Source: Trebonia sp963771985 (lineage in GTDB: Bacteria; Actinomycetota; Actinomycetes; Streptosporangiales; Streptosporangiaceae). From it: a DNA stretch of 64,000 nt. The stretch lies in the NCBI GenBank assembly GCA_963771985.1, contig CAVYVO010000004.1:806001-870000 (forward strand), written 5' to 3'. Made by a program: the position numbers and the translations under genes. The notes beneath the pieces were generated by a model, which saw nothing but the letters and a program-made list of their open reading frames with translations, was not told where the DNA came from and did no database searches. Below, piece after piece: positions 43,706-52,461 of the stretch. Numbering within the stretch: the first letter of the stretch is position 1; every line of letters begins with the position of its first letter.

Positions 43706-43777
43706 GGGCCAGGGGGGTATGGGGGGACGGGCAGTCCCCCCATGCCGGGGGGTCCCCGGGGGGTTGTCCCCCGGGGC
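43706..43777 (+). repeat. R1 G-tract palindromic repeat, full copy C
   Basis: This block of about 72 bp reads GGCCAGGGGGGTATGGGGGG, then ACGGGCAGTCCCCCCATGCC, and ends CCCCGGGGGGTTGTCCCCCG. It is near-identical to copies A and B and lies in the divergent DUF6350/sucC spacer. Confidence 0.9.
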
Positions 43778-43976
43778 CGGCAGAGCACTCACAACGCCCA
43801 TCCTGGCAACCGGCCGGGCAAACCGCACGCCGCCACGCCGCTGAGAGTCAGCTCACATCGGGGCCGTCGGTGACCTGGGCAGCGCCCGATACTGGGCACG
43901 GGCTACGCTGCATGTGGCGCCGTTTGTCACGCGGCGACAAGCAGACGCAAAGCAACGGACCCAGATCGGACCCCCA

Positions 43977-45164
43977 GTGGACCTGTTTGAGTATCAGGCT
44001 AAGGAACTTTTCGCCGAATACGGCGTTCCGGTGCCCAAGGACAAGGTCGCCGATACCGCCGAGGAAGCGCGGGAGATCACCACCGCATTCGCGGCGGAGG
44101 GCACCCCCCAGGTGGTGGTGAAGGCGCAGGTAAAAACCGGCGGACGCGGCAAGGCAGGCGGCGTGAAGCTGGCCGACGGGCCGGTCGACGCGTACGAGAA
44201 GGCCCAGCGCATTATCGGTATGGACATTAAAGGCCACACCGTGCACAAGGTGCTGATCGCCGAGGCCACGGACATCGAGTCCGAGTACTACCTCTCGTTC
44301 CTGCTGGACCGCGCGAACCGTACATTCATGTCCATCTGCTCGGTCGAGGGCGGCGTGGAGATCGAAGAGGTCGCGCACAGCAACCCGGACGCCATCGCCC
44401 GCATCCCGATATCGCCGCTGGCCGGGGTGGATCACGCGAAGGCCCTGGAGATCATCAAGGCCGGCCGCATCCCAGACGAGGCCGCCGAGCAGGCCGCGCT
44501 GCTGGCCGAGCGACTGTGGGCCATGTTCACCGACGAGGACGCCACCCTCGTCGAGGTGAACCCGATGGTGCTGACCCCAGACGGCCAGGTGCTCGCCCTC
44601 GACGGCAAGGTCACGCTGGACGACAACGCCGCCTTCCGCCAGGACCACCAGCGGTTCGCCGACGCGAGCTCCACCGATCCGATCGAGGCCCGCGCGAAGG
44701 AGAAGCACCTCAACTACGTGAAGCTGGAGGGCGAGGTCGGTGTCATCGGCAACGGCGCCGGCCTGGTGATGTCCACGCTTGACGTGGTGGCGTACGCGGG
44801 CGAGCAGTTCGGGGGCATCCGCCCGGCGAACTTCCTCGACATCGGCGGCGGCGCGTCCGCCGAGGTGATGGCCAGCGGCCTGGAGATCGTGCTGTCCGAC
44901 CCCTCGGTCCGGTCGGTGTTCGTGAACGTCTTCGGCGGGATCACCTCGTGCGACGCGGTGGCCAACGGGATCGTGTCCGCGTTCGGCATGCTCGCGGCGC
45001 GGGGCGAGCACGTGGACCGGCCGATCGTCGTCCGGCTGGACGGTAACAACGCGGCGGAGGGCCGGCGCATCCTCAGTGAAGCGAACCTGCCGGGAGTCGA
45101 ACAGGTAGACACGATGGACGGCGCGGCGCGCCGCGCGGCCGAGCTGGCCGCGAAGGGAGCATGA
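43977..45164 (+). CDS. sucC: Succinyl-CoA synthetase beta subunit (ADP-forming)
   Basis: This subunit of 395 residues starts VDLFEYQAKELFAEYGVPVP at GTG 43977. The ATP-grasp domain includes VVVKAQVKTGGRGKAGGVKL and LWAMFTDEDATLVEVNPMVL, and the C-terminal CoA-ligase part has GNGAGLVMSTLDVVAYAGEQ and FLDIGGGASAEVMASGLEIV with VFVNVFGGITSCD. It makes ATP from succinyl-CoA in the TCA cycle with SucD, whose start follows by 1 bp. Confidence 0.97.
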   Translation: MDLFEYQAKELFAEYGVPVPKDKVADTAEEAREITTAFAAEGTPQVVVKAQVKTGGRGKAGGVKLADGPVDAYEKAQRIIGMDIKGHTVHKVLIAEATDIESEYYLSFLLDRANRTFMSICSVEGGVEIEEVAHSNPDAIARIPISPLAGVDHAKALEIIKAGRIPDEAAEQAALLAERLWAMFTDEDATLVEVNPMVLTPDGQVLALDGKVTLDDNAAFRQDHQRFADASSTDPIEARAKEKHLNYVKLEGEVGVIGNGAGLVMSTLDVVAYAGEQFGGIRPANFLDIGGGASAEVMASGLEIVLSDPSVRSVFVNVFGGITSCDAVANGIVSAFGMLAARGEHVDRPIVVRLDGNNAAEGRRILSEANLPGVEQVDTMDGAARRAAELAAKGA

Positions 45165-45165
45165 G

Positions 45166-46053
45166 GTGGCGATCTTCCTGACCGCTGAGAGCCGGGTCAT
45201 GATTCAGGGCATCACCGGCTCCGAAGGCCGCAAGCACGGCGCGCGGATGCTGGCCGCCGGCACCAAGGTGGTGGGCGGCACCAACCCGAAGAAGGCGGGC
45301 CAGACCATCGAGCTGAATGGCACCGAGGTTCCCGTCTTCGGCACCGTCGCCGACACGATGGCGGCGACCGGCGCGGACGTGTCCGTCGTGTTCGTCCCGG
45401 CATCCGGCACCAAGGCCGCGGTCATCGAGGCGATCGAGGCCGAGATCCCGCTGTGCATCGTGATCACCGAGGGCATCCCGGTGCACGACACCGCCGAGTT
45501 CTGGGCGCGTGCCGTCGAGGCGGGCAACCAGACCCGGATCGTCGGCCCGAACTGCCCCGGCGTCGCCTCCCCCGGCAAGTCCAACGCGGGCATCATCCCT
45601 GCCGATATCACCAGCGAGGGCCGGATCGGCCTGGTGTCCAAGTCAGGGACGCTGACGTACCAGATGATGTACGAACTCCGTGACGTCGGCTTCTCCACCT
45701 GCGTCGGGATCGGCGGCGACCCGGTGATCGGCACCACGCACATCGACTGCCTCCAGGCGTTCGAGGACGACCCGCAGACGTCGGCGATCGTGATGATCGG
45801 CGAGATCGGCGGCGACGCCGAGGAACGGGCCGCCGCGTTCATCGAGCAGAATGTGACCAAGCCGGTCGTCGGCTACGTGGCCGGGTTCACCGCGCCGGAA
45901 GGCAAGACGATGGGTCACGCGGGCGCGATCATCTCCGGTTCGGCGGGCACTGCCCAGGCGAAGAAGGACGCGCTGGAGAAGGCCGGCGTGCGCGTCGGCA
46001 AGACCCCCAGCGAGACCGCGGCGCTGATCCGCGAGGTTGTCCGCACGCTCTAG
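45166..46053 (+). CDS. sucD: Succinyl-CoA synthetase alpha subunit
   Basis: This subunit of 295 residues has the CoA-binding Rossmann domain (RVMIQGITGSEGRKHGARML, VGGTNPKKAGQTIELNGTEV) and the ligase domain with RIGLVSKSGTLTYQMMYELR and the active-site phospho-His in EGKTMGHAGAIISGSAGTAQ. GTG 45166 sits directly after the sucC stop. Together they form the heterodimeric synthetase. Confidence 0.97.
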   Translation: MAIFLTAESRVMIQGITGSEGRKHGARMLAAGTKVVGGTNPKKAGQTIELNGTEVPVFGTVADTMAATGADVSVVFVPASGTKAAVIEAIEAEIPLCIVITEGIPVHDTAEFWARAVEAGNQTRIVGPNCPGVASPGKSNAGIIPADITSEGRIGLVSKSGTLTYQMMYELRDVGFSTCVGIGGDPVIGTTHIDCLQAFEDDPQTSAIVMIGEIGGDAEERAAAFIEQNVTKPVVGYVAGFTAPEGKTMGHAGAIISGSAGTAQAKKDALEKAGVRVGKTPSETAALIREVVRTL

Positions 46054-46088
46054 CTCAGGGTTAGGGGCAGCGTCCTCCTGCCCGGATG

Positions 46089-46126
46089 GGCCCCCGTCAG
46101 CGCCGTCAGGCGGCGCGGCGGGGGCC
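46089..46126. terminator. Bidirectional GC-rich hairpin between sucD and the B12-binding gene
   Basis: GGCCCCCG (46089-46096) pairs with CGGGGGCC (46119-46126) around an inner GCGCC/GGCGC stem. It overlaps the last codons of the convergent minus-strand gene, followed on both sides by short TTTT or CCT stretches. Confidence 0.65.
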
Positions 46127-46522
46127 TAGCTTTTCGTTCACCCAGGCGACGATGTCGGTGGTCGGCGCGCCCGGGGTGAAGATCCGCGCGACACCCATCT
46201 GAGTGAGCTCGGCGATGTCGGCGTCCGGGATGATCCCGCCGCCGAACACCACGATCTCCTCGGCGTCCTGCTCTTTGAGCAGTTCGATGACGCGGGCGAA
46301 CAGCGTCATGTGCGCACCGGACAGCACCGAAAGGCCGATCGCGTCCACGTCCTCTTGGATGGCGGCCGCCACGATCTGCTCCGGCGTCTGGTGCAGCCCG
46401 GTATAGATGACCTCGACCCCCGCGTCGCGCAGCGCGCGCGCCACCACCTTCGCCCCCCGGTCGTGGCCGTCCAGCCCGGCCTTGGCAACGATGACGCGGA
46501 TCTTGCCCGATGTATCTGCCAC
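46106..46522 (-). CDS. Stand-alone cobalamin (B12)-binding domain protein, methylmalonyl-CoA mutase C-domain type
   Basis: This protein of 138 residues is a single B12-binding domain with the base-off signature D-x-H-x-x-G in VIVAKAGLDGHDRGAKVVAR, then the S-x-L motif in AIGLSVLSGAHM and the G-G motif in IVVFGGGIIPDADIAELTQM. Homologues are small subunits of split acyl-CoA mutases such as methylmalonyl- or isobutyryl-CoA mutase. No large subunit is nearby. Convergent with sucD. Confidence 0.9.
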   Translation of the reverse strand: MADTSGKIRVIVAKAGLDGHDRGAKVVARALRDAGVEVIYTGLHQTPEQIVAAAIQEDVDAIGLSVLSGAHMTLFARVIELLKEQDAEEIVVFGGGIIPDADIAELTQMGVARIFTPGAPTTDIVAWVNEKLGPRRAA

Positions 46523-46559
46523 AGTGCCTCCCGGAATCAGGGTAGCGGCGGTGCCTGCG

Positions 46560-48125
46560 TCAGTACACGCAGGGAATCCCGTAGGGCGCGTTTGGCTGCA
46601 CTGTCACCGCTCCCCCGTTCGCACCGTTGCTGTCAGACGGATTGAGCGGGGAGCTGGTCGGCGAAGGGGTCGGCGAGCTAGCGGACGTCGAGGTAGTGGC
46701 CGTCGAAGATGCGGCGATGGCCGCCGGTACCGAGGTCGCGTCCGTCCCGAGCAGCACCTCCACGTGGCCGGCCGCGACCGTAGCGCTCGGGCTCGCGGTC
46801 ACGCCTGCGAAGTACCCGGCTATCTTCGCGGCGTTCGCCGCCGCGCCGGTGCCGTAGAGCACCTCGGTGGACGACTGAATGGGAATGTTGCCTACCTTGC
46901 CGGCCTTGTACCCGACCGAGACCAGCGCCCGGGAGAGCTCCCCGGCCAGCCCGGTCGCGTCGCCGCCGTTGTAGACGTCCACGGTGGTCGATCTCCGGGA
47001 CGTCGCGCTGGCCGACTTGGCGGTCTTCCCAGTGGCTGATTTCTGCGCGGCCGGCGCCGGGGTCGCGGGCGGGTAGAACGCGTTGTGCACCACCTGCTTG
47101 ATGTAAGCCGGGTTCACCACGTTGGCGGCCTGCCCGTCGATGGTCTGGTAGTCCGTGATGGGCAGCGTGCTGAAGGTCAGGTTCTTGCCGGACAGGCTCC
47201 TCATCTCGGAGATGAAGTCCAGCGGGTTCAAGCTCCGGTCGGTGATCAGGTACTGCTTGGCGACGGTCAGCAGCGAAGACAGCTGGCCGAGGTCGGTGAG
47301 TATGCCCTGGGTCCGCAGCCTCCAGATCACGTAGTCGAGGACGGCCTGCTGACGATGGGTCCGGTCCAGGTCCCCGTTGGCGAGGTTGTCCCGCTCCCGC
47401 ACGAACGCCAGCGCCTGCGCGGCATCGAGGTGCTGGTAGCCCACTTTCAGGTCGGCGCCGGAGTTCGCGTCCGTGAGGTTCTGGCCGCCGTTCTCCGACT
47501 TCACGCACACCTCGATGCCGTTGAAGACCTTGGCCAGCTCGTAGAACCCGTCCAGGTTGAGCTCGGCGAAGTGGTTGATCTGCACCCCGGTCAGCGCTTC
47601 GACCGTCTGGATCTCCGCGAGCCCGGCCTCGTTGCCCTGATAGGCGAGCTCGTCCTGGTTCAGGTGCGCGCTCGCGAGCTGATTCTCCTTGTTCGCCAGC
47701 GCGAAGCCGTACGCCTGGTCGATCTTGCCCTGCGCGCCGCCGTAGCCGCCGGTGCCGTACATCGTGACCCAGTTGTCGCGGGGAATGGAGAACCCGACCG
47801 CCCGCTGGCCGCCGGCGAAGATGTGGATGAGGATCAAGGTGTTCGTCGCGTTGCCGCCAACGGACCCGATGTGCATGATGTCCTCAAGGCCGCGCGGCAG
47901 CGGCTCGCCGTTCCAGTACGTGCGGCTCTCCAGCCCCATCAGCAGGATGTTCATGGCGCCCACCGACGGGCTCCCCGAGATCACGTTCGAGCCGCCGATG
48001 CTGCTGACCTCGCTCTTCACGTAGTACGCGAAGCCACTCGCCACCATGATCAGCGAGGCGAACACACAGCCCAAGGCGTATCCGGCCTTACCGGCTATCG
48101 CCGCCCCCCCGCGCGCCCCGAACAT
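46560..48125 (-). CDS. LytR-CpsA-Psr (LCP) family cell-wall glycopolymer ligase with LytR_C domain
   Basis: This protein of 521 residues is membrane-anchored (helix near residues 12-34, ALGCVFASLIMVASGFAYYV). The LCP domain (about 58-270) carries NTLILIHIF, the catalytic Arg in VGFSIPRDNWV, GKIDQAYGFAL, and ALAFVRERDNLANGDLDRTH. A C-terminal LytR_C domain follows (TTVDVYNGGDATGLAGELSR) and a Ser/Thr/Pro-rich tail ending in IPCVY. LCP enzymes attach teichoic acid-like or arabinogalactan polymers to peptidoglycan outside the membrane. Confidence 0.92.
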   Translation of the reverse strand: MFGARGGAAIAGKAGYALGCVFASLIMVASGFAYYVKSEVSSIGGSNVISGSPSVGAMNILLMGLESRTYWNGEPLPRGLEDIMHIGSVGGNATNTLILIHIFAGGQRAVGFSIPRDNWVTMYGTGGYGGAQGKIDQAYGFALANKENQLASAHLNQDELAYQGNEAGLAEIQTVEALTGVQINHFAELNLDGFYELAKVFNGIEVCVKSENGGQNLTDANSGADLKVGYQHLDAAQALAFVRERDNLANGDLDRTHRQQAVLDYVIWRLRTQGILTDLGQLSSLLTVAKQYLITDRSLNPLDFISEMRSLSGKNLTFSTLPITDYQTIDGQAANVVNPAYIKQVVHNAFYPPATPAPAAQKSATGKTAKSASATSRRSTTVDVYNGGDATGLAGELSRALVSVGYKAGKVGNIPIQSSTEVLYGTGAAANAAKIAGYFAGVTASPSATVAAGHVEVLLGTDATSVPAAIAASSTATTSTSASSPTPSPTSSPLNPSDSNGANGGAVTVQPNAPYGIPCVY

Positions 48126-48352
48126 GCGACTCCTCCGCGCTGGCTGCCACCATTGCCGCGAAGACTACCTGGTCAAGCTGAAGACCAGCCTGCTTGTGAT
48201 TACGACATTCGAAATTCACGCAGATTTTCACTACGTATAGTTACCAAAACGTAACGCTTCCGGGCCGGCGATGAGCACGCGGCCGACGACCTTGTGCTCA
48301 CCTAGCCTTCGTTTGGGCGATCTTAGGCATCGATGCATTAATCTCTGCAGCA

Positions 48353-49822
48353 ATGGCCACACCATCCGGGCAGGAGCCCCGATCAGGTCCCGCGCGCGGC
48401 GGTCCCGCCCGCCCAGCGCCGCGCGGGATTGATCCTGGTTGGCCACCGGGGGGTCCAGACGGCCGTCGCGGCGGTGCCGGGAACGGCTCAGATGGATGGG
48501 ACCGGGATGGCATCGACCGCGGACGTGACAATGGCGGCAACGCCAGGAGCGGCGGGCGCATGGGTGGATCTGGGCGTGACGATTCCGACCCCTGGCAGAA
48601 GGCTCCCCGTGACTCCACTCAGGCAGGACGCGGCCGGGGCGACGGCCAGAGCGGTGACCGGATAGCCCGAGGCGCCGACTCGGGGGGCACCGGCCCGCAG
48701 GGCGGTCGTGGCACTGGCGGGCGTTTCCCGGCTGAGCGAGCGCCACGGGAGAGCGACCGGGGCACGACTGCTCCCCGCCGTGGCCCGGCCGGCCGCGGCC
48801 CCGATCCGCTAGAGCCGAGCGCCCGCGACACACGCGGCGGACCCGCCGGGCGCGGCGTGCTCGGCGGCAAGGCTCCCGCCAGTCAGGCGCCGACGGCAGG
48901 CGGCCTGCGGGCAGGCCCGGCGCTTCGCTGGGTAGGCACGCTATCCACCGCGGTCGCGATCTACATCGTGCTCGCCGCCACCCTCCTGGGGGTCCTCGGC
49001 ACGGTGATTACCGGAAATGAGCCGGGCTTCCTGCTGGGCTTCTTGATTCTCGTCGGCTCCGTCGTCGCGGCGCTCGGCGTCCGGCGCAGGGCGCTCTACG
49101 TGATCTTCCCGCTGCCCGCGCTCGCCAACTTCATCGGGGCCGTGGTGTCCGGCGCCATTCACGACCGCGGCATCGACACCTCGAAAACAGTACTGGGCGC
49201 GAGCTTCCTGCAGTGGATCGCCAACGTCTTCTTCGCGATGTGCGCGACCACCATCATCGTCTTGGTCATCGCCGGCGGCCGCTGGCTGCTTTCCAGGCAA
49301 CTGGTCTCCGGCCAGTTCCCGATGTCCGCCGACCGACTCCCATCCGGCCGCGGCCCGCGGCCCGCTCCGGCAGGGCGACTCCCGCGCCCCGACCAGCGCC
49401 CTGGTGACAGGGATCCATGGGCACCCGTGGATCCGTGGGATGACCGTCCCGGTACCGGAGGCCAGCGGGCGAGCCGCGACCAGCGCGACGCCCGGGATCC
49501 GTGGGGCGATCGCCGCCGCCCGGCGAGCCCCGGCCAGCCCGCCACGGGCCCGCGGCCCAGTCAGCCTGGCACCGGCCCGCGGCCCGCCCCGCCCGGAGCA
49601 CGCAACCAGCCCGGCGGCACCGTCCCGCCCGGCGGCACCGTCCCGCCCGGCGGCACCGTCCCGCCCGGCGGCAACCAAGCCGGCGGTAACCGCGCACTGC
49701 CGCCGGACGGCCGCACCCGGGGCCCACGCGAGCCGTGGGACGATCAGGATCCTCGCGGAACCAGGAACCGGCGCCCCACCCGGGGCCAGCGCGACTCACG
49801 TGACCCATGGGGCAAGCGCTGA
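48353..49822 (+). CDS. Membrane protein with disordered Gly/Pro/Arg tails (DUF6542-like)
   Basis: This protein of 489 residues has a central four-helix hydrophobic domain (about 205-320: TLSTAVAIYIVLAATLLGVL, FLLGFLILVGSVVAALGVRR, NVFFAMCATTIIVLVIAGGR). It is flanked by long low-complexity segments. The C-terminal part repeats R-D-P-W-G or D-P-W blocks and holds three tandem GGTVPP units from an 18-bp DNA repeat. The core matches DUF6542-type proteins, whose function is unknown. It is divergent from the LCP gene. Confidence 0.7.
   Translation: MATPSGQEPRSGPARGGPARPAPRGIDPGWPPGGPDGRRGGAGNGSDGWDRDGIDRGRDNGGNARSGGRMGGSGRDDSDPWQKAPRDSTQAGRGRGDGQSGDRIARGADSGGTGPQGGRGTGGRFPAERAPRESDRGTTAPRRGPAGRGPDPLEPSARDTRGGPAGRGVLGGKAPASQAPTAGGLRAGPALRWVGTLSTAVAIYIVLAATLLGVLGTVITGNEPGFLLGFLILVGSVVAALGVRRRALYVIFPLPALANFIGAVVSGAIHDRGIDTSKTVLGASFLQWIANVFFAMCATTIIVLVIAGGRWLLSRQLVSGQFPMSADRLPSGRGPRPAPAGRLPRPDQRPGDRDPWAPVDPWDDRPGTGGQRASRDQRDARDPWGDRRRPASPGQPATGPRPSQPGTGPRPAPPGARNQPGGTVPPGGTVPPGGTVPPGGNQAGGNRALPPDGRTRGPREPWDDQDPRGTRNRRPTRGQRDSRDPWGKR
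49614..49672 (+). repeat. Three-copy 18-bp tandem repeat within the DUF6542-like gene
   Basis: The unit GGCGGCACCGTCCCGCCC is repeated in register three times and then degenerates into GGCGGCAACC. It encodes GGTVPP and is a likely slippage site for length variation. Confidence 0.85.
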
Positions 49823-49850
49823 CGACCCGCACGCCGCGGAGCCAACAGGC

Positions 49851-49898
49851 CGATTGCGCAATCGACCCGCTCTAGGGTGCTCGATCGCGCAATCGACC
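49851..49898. repeat. R3 double-palindrome repeat, copy 2
   Basis: CGATTGCGCAATCG (49851-49864), then ACCCGCTCTAGGGTGCT, then CGATCGCGCAATCG (49882-49895). It mirrors copy 1 at 42237-42283 with the two palindromes exchanged, and lies between convergent genes about 30 bp after a stop codon. Confidence 0.8.
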
Positions 49899-49987
49899 CG
49901 CGTCACCTTCGGCTGGGCGGCGTGCCGGGCGGACCGGACAGCGGGGCGGGCGGACAGCCGGGCTGGGCCAGGCCGGGCGGGCGGGCG

Positions 49988-52288
49988 TTAGAGCTTTTCT
50001 AGCGGCGCGTAGCGGAGCACCAAGTGCTTGACGCCGTACTCGCCGCCGAAGTCGATCTTGGCTTCGGCCTGGTCTCCGTACCCGTCGGCGGACACCACCG
50101 TGCCGAGGCCGAACTTATCGTGGGTGACCCTGTCGCCCGGCGCCAGGACCGGGACAGGCCGGTTGCCCACCGCGGTCACCCCCGGCCGCGAGGCCATCCG
50201 CTCCGACGCCGGCGACGACGCGGTGGCGGCGGCCTGCGCGTCGCGCTTCCACTCGATCAGCGACGCCGGGATCTCCGACAGGAACCGGGACGGGGTGTGG
50301 AACGCCGGGCGCCCCCACCAGTTGCGGGACGCGGCGCGGGTCAGGTAGAGACGCTCCATGGCGCGGGTGATTCCCACGTAGGCCAGCCGCCGCTCCTCCT
50401 CGAGCTCCCGCTGGTTGGTCAGCGACCGCTGGTGCGGGAACACCTCCTCCTCCATGCCAGTGAGGAACACCACGGGGAACTCCAGGCCCTTCGCCGTGTG
50501 CAGCGTCATCAGCGTCACCACGCCGCCATGGTTCTCGCCGTCCGGGATCTCGTCCGCGTCGGCGACCAGCGCCACCCGCTCGAGGAAGTCCGCGAGCGTG
50601 CCGTCCGGCACGCTGCCGTCGAACTCGCGCGCCACCGAGACCATTTCCTGCAGGTTCTCCACCCGCGTCGCGTCCTGCAGGTCCGGCGAGTTCTCGAGGG
50701 ACGCCTGATAGCCGGTCCGGTCGAGCACCGCCTCGACGAGCTCCGCGACCGGCCCGCCGGCCGCGGCCTGCTCCCGCAGGTCGTCGACGAGCGCGTTGAA
50801 CCCCGCGATCGCCGCCGCCGACCGGGCCGCCAGGCCAGGCACGTCTCCAGGCGAGCGGAGCGCCTCGGCGAACGAGATCCGTTCCCGCGCGGCAAACGCC
50901 GCCACGTACTCTTCGGCCCGGTCGCCGATGCCGCGCTTGGGCACGTTGAGCACCCGGCGCAGCGACACCTCGTCCGCGGGGTTGGCGATCAGCCGTAGGT
51001 AGGCCAGCAGGTCGCGGACCTCGCGCCGCTCGTAGAACCGCACGCCGCCGACCACTTTGTACGGCAGGCCGACCCGGATGAACACTTCCTCGAAGACACG
51101 GGACTGCGCGTTCGTCCGGTAGAAGACCGCCACCTGGCCGGGTGACGCCTCGCCCGCGTCGGTGAGCCGGTCCACCTCCTCGGCGACGAACGCCGCCTCG
51201 TCGTGCTCGTTGTCGGCGACGTAGCCGACGATCGGCGGGCCGGCGCCCGCGTCGGACCAGAGGTTCTTCGGCTTGCGGCCGGGGTTGCGGGACACGACCG
51301 CGTTGGCCGCGCTCAGGATGGTCTGCGTCGACCGGTAGTTCTGCTCGAGCAGGATGACCGTCGCGTCCGGGTAGTCCTGCTCGAACTCGACGATGTTCCT
51401 GATCGTCGCGCCGCGGAAGGCGTAGATGGACTGGTCCGCGTCGCCTACGACGCACAGCTCACTCGGTGAGAACCTCGTCTGCGGAATCGGAGGCGCCACC
51501 TTCCGTTCGGGAAGAAAAAGAGGAGAACCTCCGGAGACCAGCTCGCGTACGAGGACGTACTGCGCGTGGTTCGTGTCCTGGTACTCGTCCACGAGCACAT
51601 GCCGGAAGCGGCGCCGGTACGCAGCCGCCACCTCAGGGAATGCCTGGAAGAGATTGACCGTGACCATGATCAGGTCGTCGAAGTCCATCGCGTCGGCGGC
51701 CACCAGGCGGCGCTGGTACTCCGCGTACGCCTCGGCCAGCGCCTTCTCGCGGGACGTCCGCGCGCGGGACGCGAACGACTCGTAGTCGATCAGCTCGTTC
51801 TTGAGGTTCGAGACCGCCGCCGCCATCGTCTTCGGCGGGTACTGGCGCGCGTCCAGCTCTAGCTCGCGGCAGACAAGCGCCATCAGCCGCTGCGAGTCGG
51901 CGGCGTCGTAGATCGAGAAGTTCTGCGGGTAGCCGAACCGCTTCGCCTCCCGGCGCAGGATCCGCACGCAGGCGGAGTGGAACGTCATCACCCACATGGC
52001 CCGCGCGCGGCGGTCGCCGATCAGCTGCGCGACCCGGGCCGCCATCTCGCCGGCCGCCTTGTTGGTGAACGTGATCGCGAGGATCTCCGTCGGCGAGACC
52101 GCACGCTCGGCCAGCAGGTAGGCGATCCGGTGGGCGAGGACCCTGGTCTTCCCGGAGCCCGCGCCGGCCACGATCAGCAGCGGCCCGCCGGCGTGCACGA
52201 CTGCGGCACGCTGCTGAGGGTTGAGCCCGTCGAGGAGGGCCGGCTGGTTTCCGCCAACGGGCAAGTGATGCGTCGCGGTCGTGGTCAC
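49988..52288 (-). CDS. UvrD/PcrA-type superfamily 1 DNA helicase
   Basis: This helicase of 766 residues has all SF1A motifs: Walker A in IVAGAGSGKTRVLAHRIAYL, Walker B in VLVDEYQDTNHAQ, motif III in GDADQSIYAFRGATIRN, motif IV QNYRSTQTI, motif V in TLHTAKGLEFPVVFLTGMEE, motif VI in AYVGITRAMERLYLT, and a C-terminal PcrA-like domain. It acts in nucleotide excision and mismatch repair and clears replication blocks. Residues of about 250-268 (SPLFLPERKVAPPIPQTRFS) between VRELV and the GDADQ block look inserted and contain an R2 motif. Confidence 0.93.
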   Translation of the reverse strand: MTTTATHHLPVGGNQPALLDGLNPQQRAAVVHAGGPLLIVAGAGSGKTRVLAHRIAYLLAERAVSPTEILAITFTNKAAGEMAARVAQLIGDRRARAMWVMTFHSACVRILRREAKRFGYPQNFSIYDAADSQRLMALVCRELELDARQYPPKTMAAAVSNLKNELIDYESFASRARTSREKALAEAYAEYQRRLVAADAMDFDDLIMVTVNLFQAFPEVAAAYRRRFRHVLVDEYQDTNHAQYVLVRELVSGGSPLFLPERKVAPPIPQTRFSPSELCVVGDADQSIYAFRGATIRNIVEFEQDYPDATVILLEQNYRSTQTILSAANAVVSRNPGRKPKNLWSDAGAGPPIVGYVADNEHDEAAFVAEEVDRLTDAGEASPGQVAVFYRTNAQSRVFEEVFIRVGLPYKVVGGVRFYERREVRDLLAYLRLIANPADEVSLRRVLNVPKRGIGDRAEEYVAAFAARERISFAEALRSPGDVPGLAARSAAAIAGFNALVDDLREQAAAGGPVAELVEAVLDRTGYQASLENSPDLQDATRVENLQEMVSVAREFDGSVPDGTLADFLERVALVADADEIPDGENHGGVVTLMTLHTAKGLEFPVVFLTGMEEEVFPHQRSLTNQRELEEERRLAYVGITRAMERLYLTRAASRNWWGRPAFHTPSRFLSEIPASLIEWKRDAQAAATASSPASERMASRPGVTAVGNRPVPVLAPGDRVTHDKFGLGTVVSADGYGDQAEAKIDFGGEYGVKHLVLRYAPLEKL
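51489..51513 (-). repeat. R2 repeat motif inside uvrD/pcrA
   Basis: The minus strand reads CTTCCCGAACGGAAGGTGGC followed by GCCTCC, the closest match to the R2 consensus. It is in frame and translates LPERKVAPP. Confidence 0.75.
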
Positions 52289-52461
52289 CCGTCCAGCCTA
52301 GGTCCTGGCACCGACAAAAGGACGCGCGCACCGAGAAGCCGGCATGTTCGAGTATGGTCGGTTGCCATCAGGATTACCAGCTAATTGTACCAATTTGACT
52401 ACGATCAAGATGCTAACGCGATATCGTTGCTTGCCCTAACCCGTAACCCGCAGGGGGTCTC

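Noticed and set aside
49614..49672. Tandem repeat considered as a CRISPR-like array
   Set aside because: Units are contiguous 18-mers without spacers and encode a regular GGTVPP repeat in frame.
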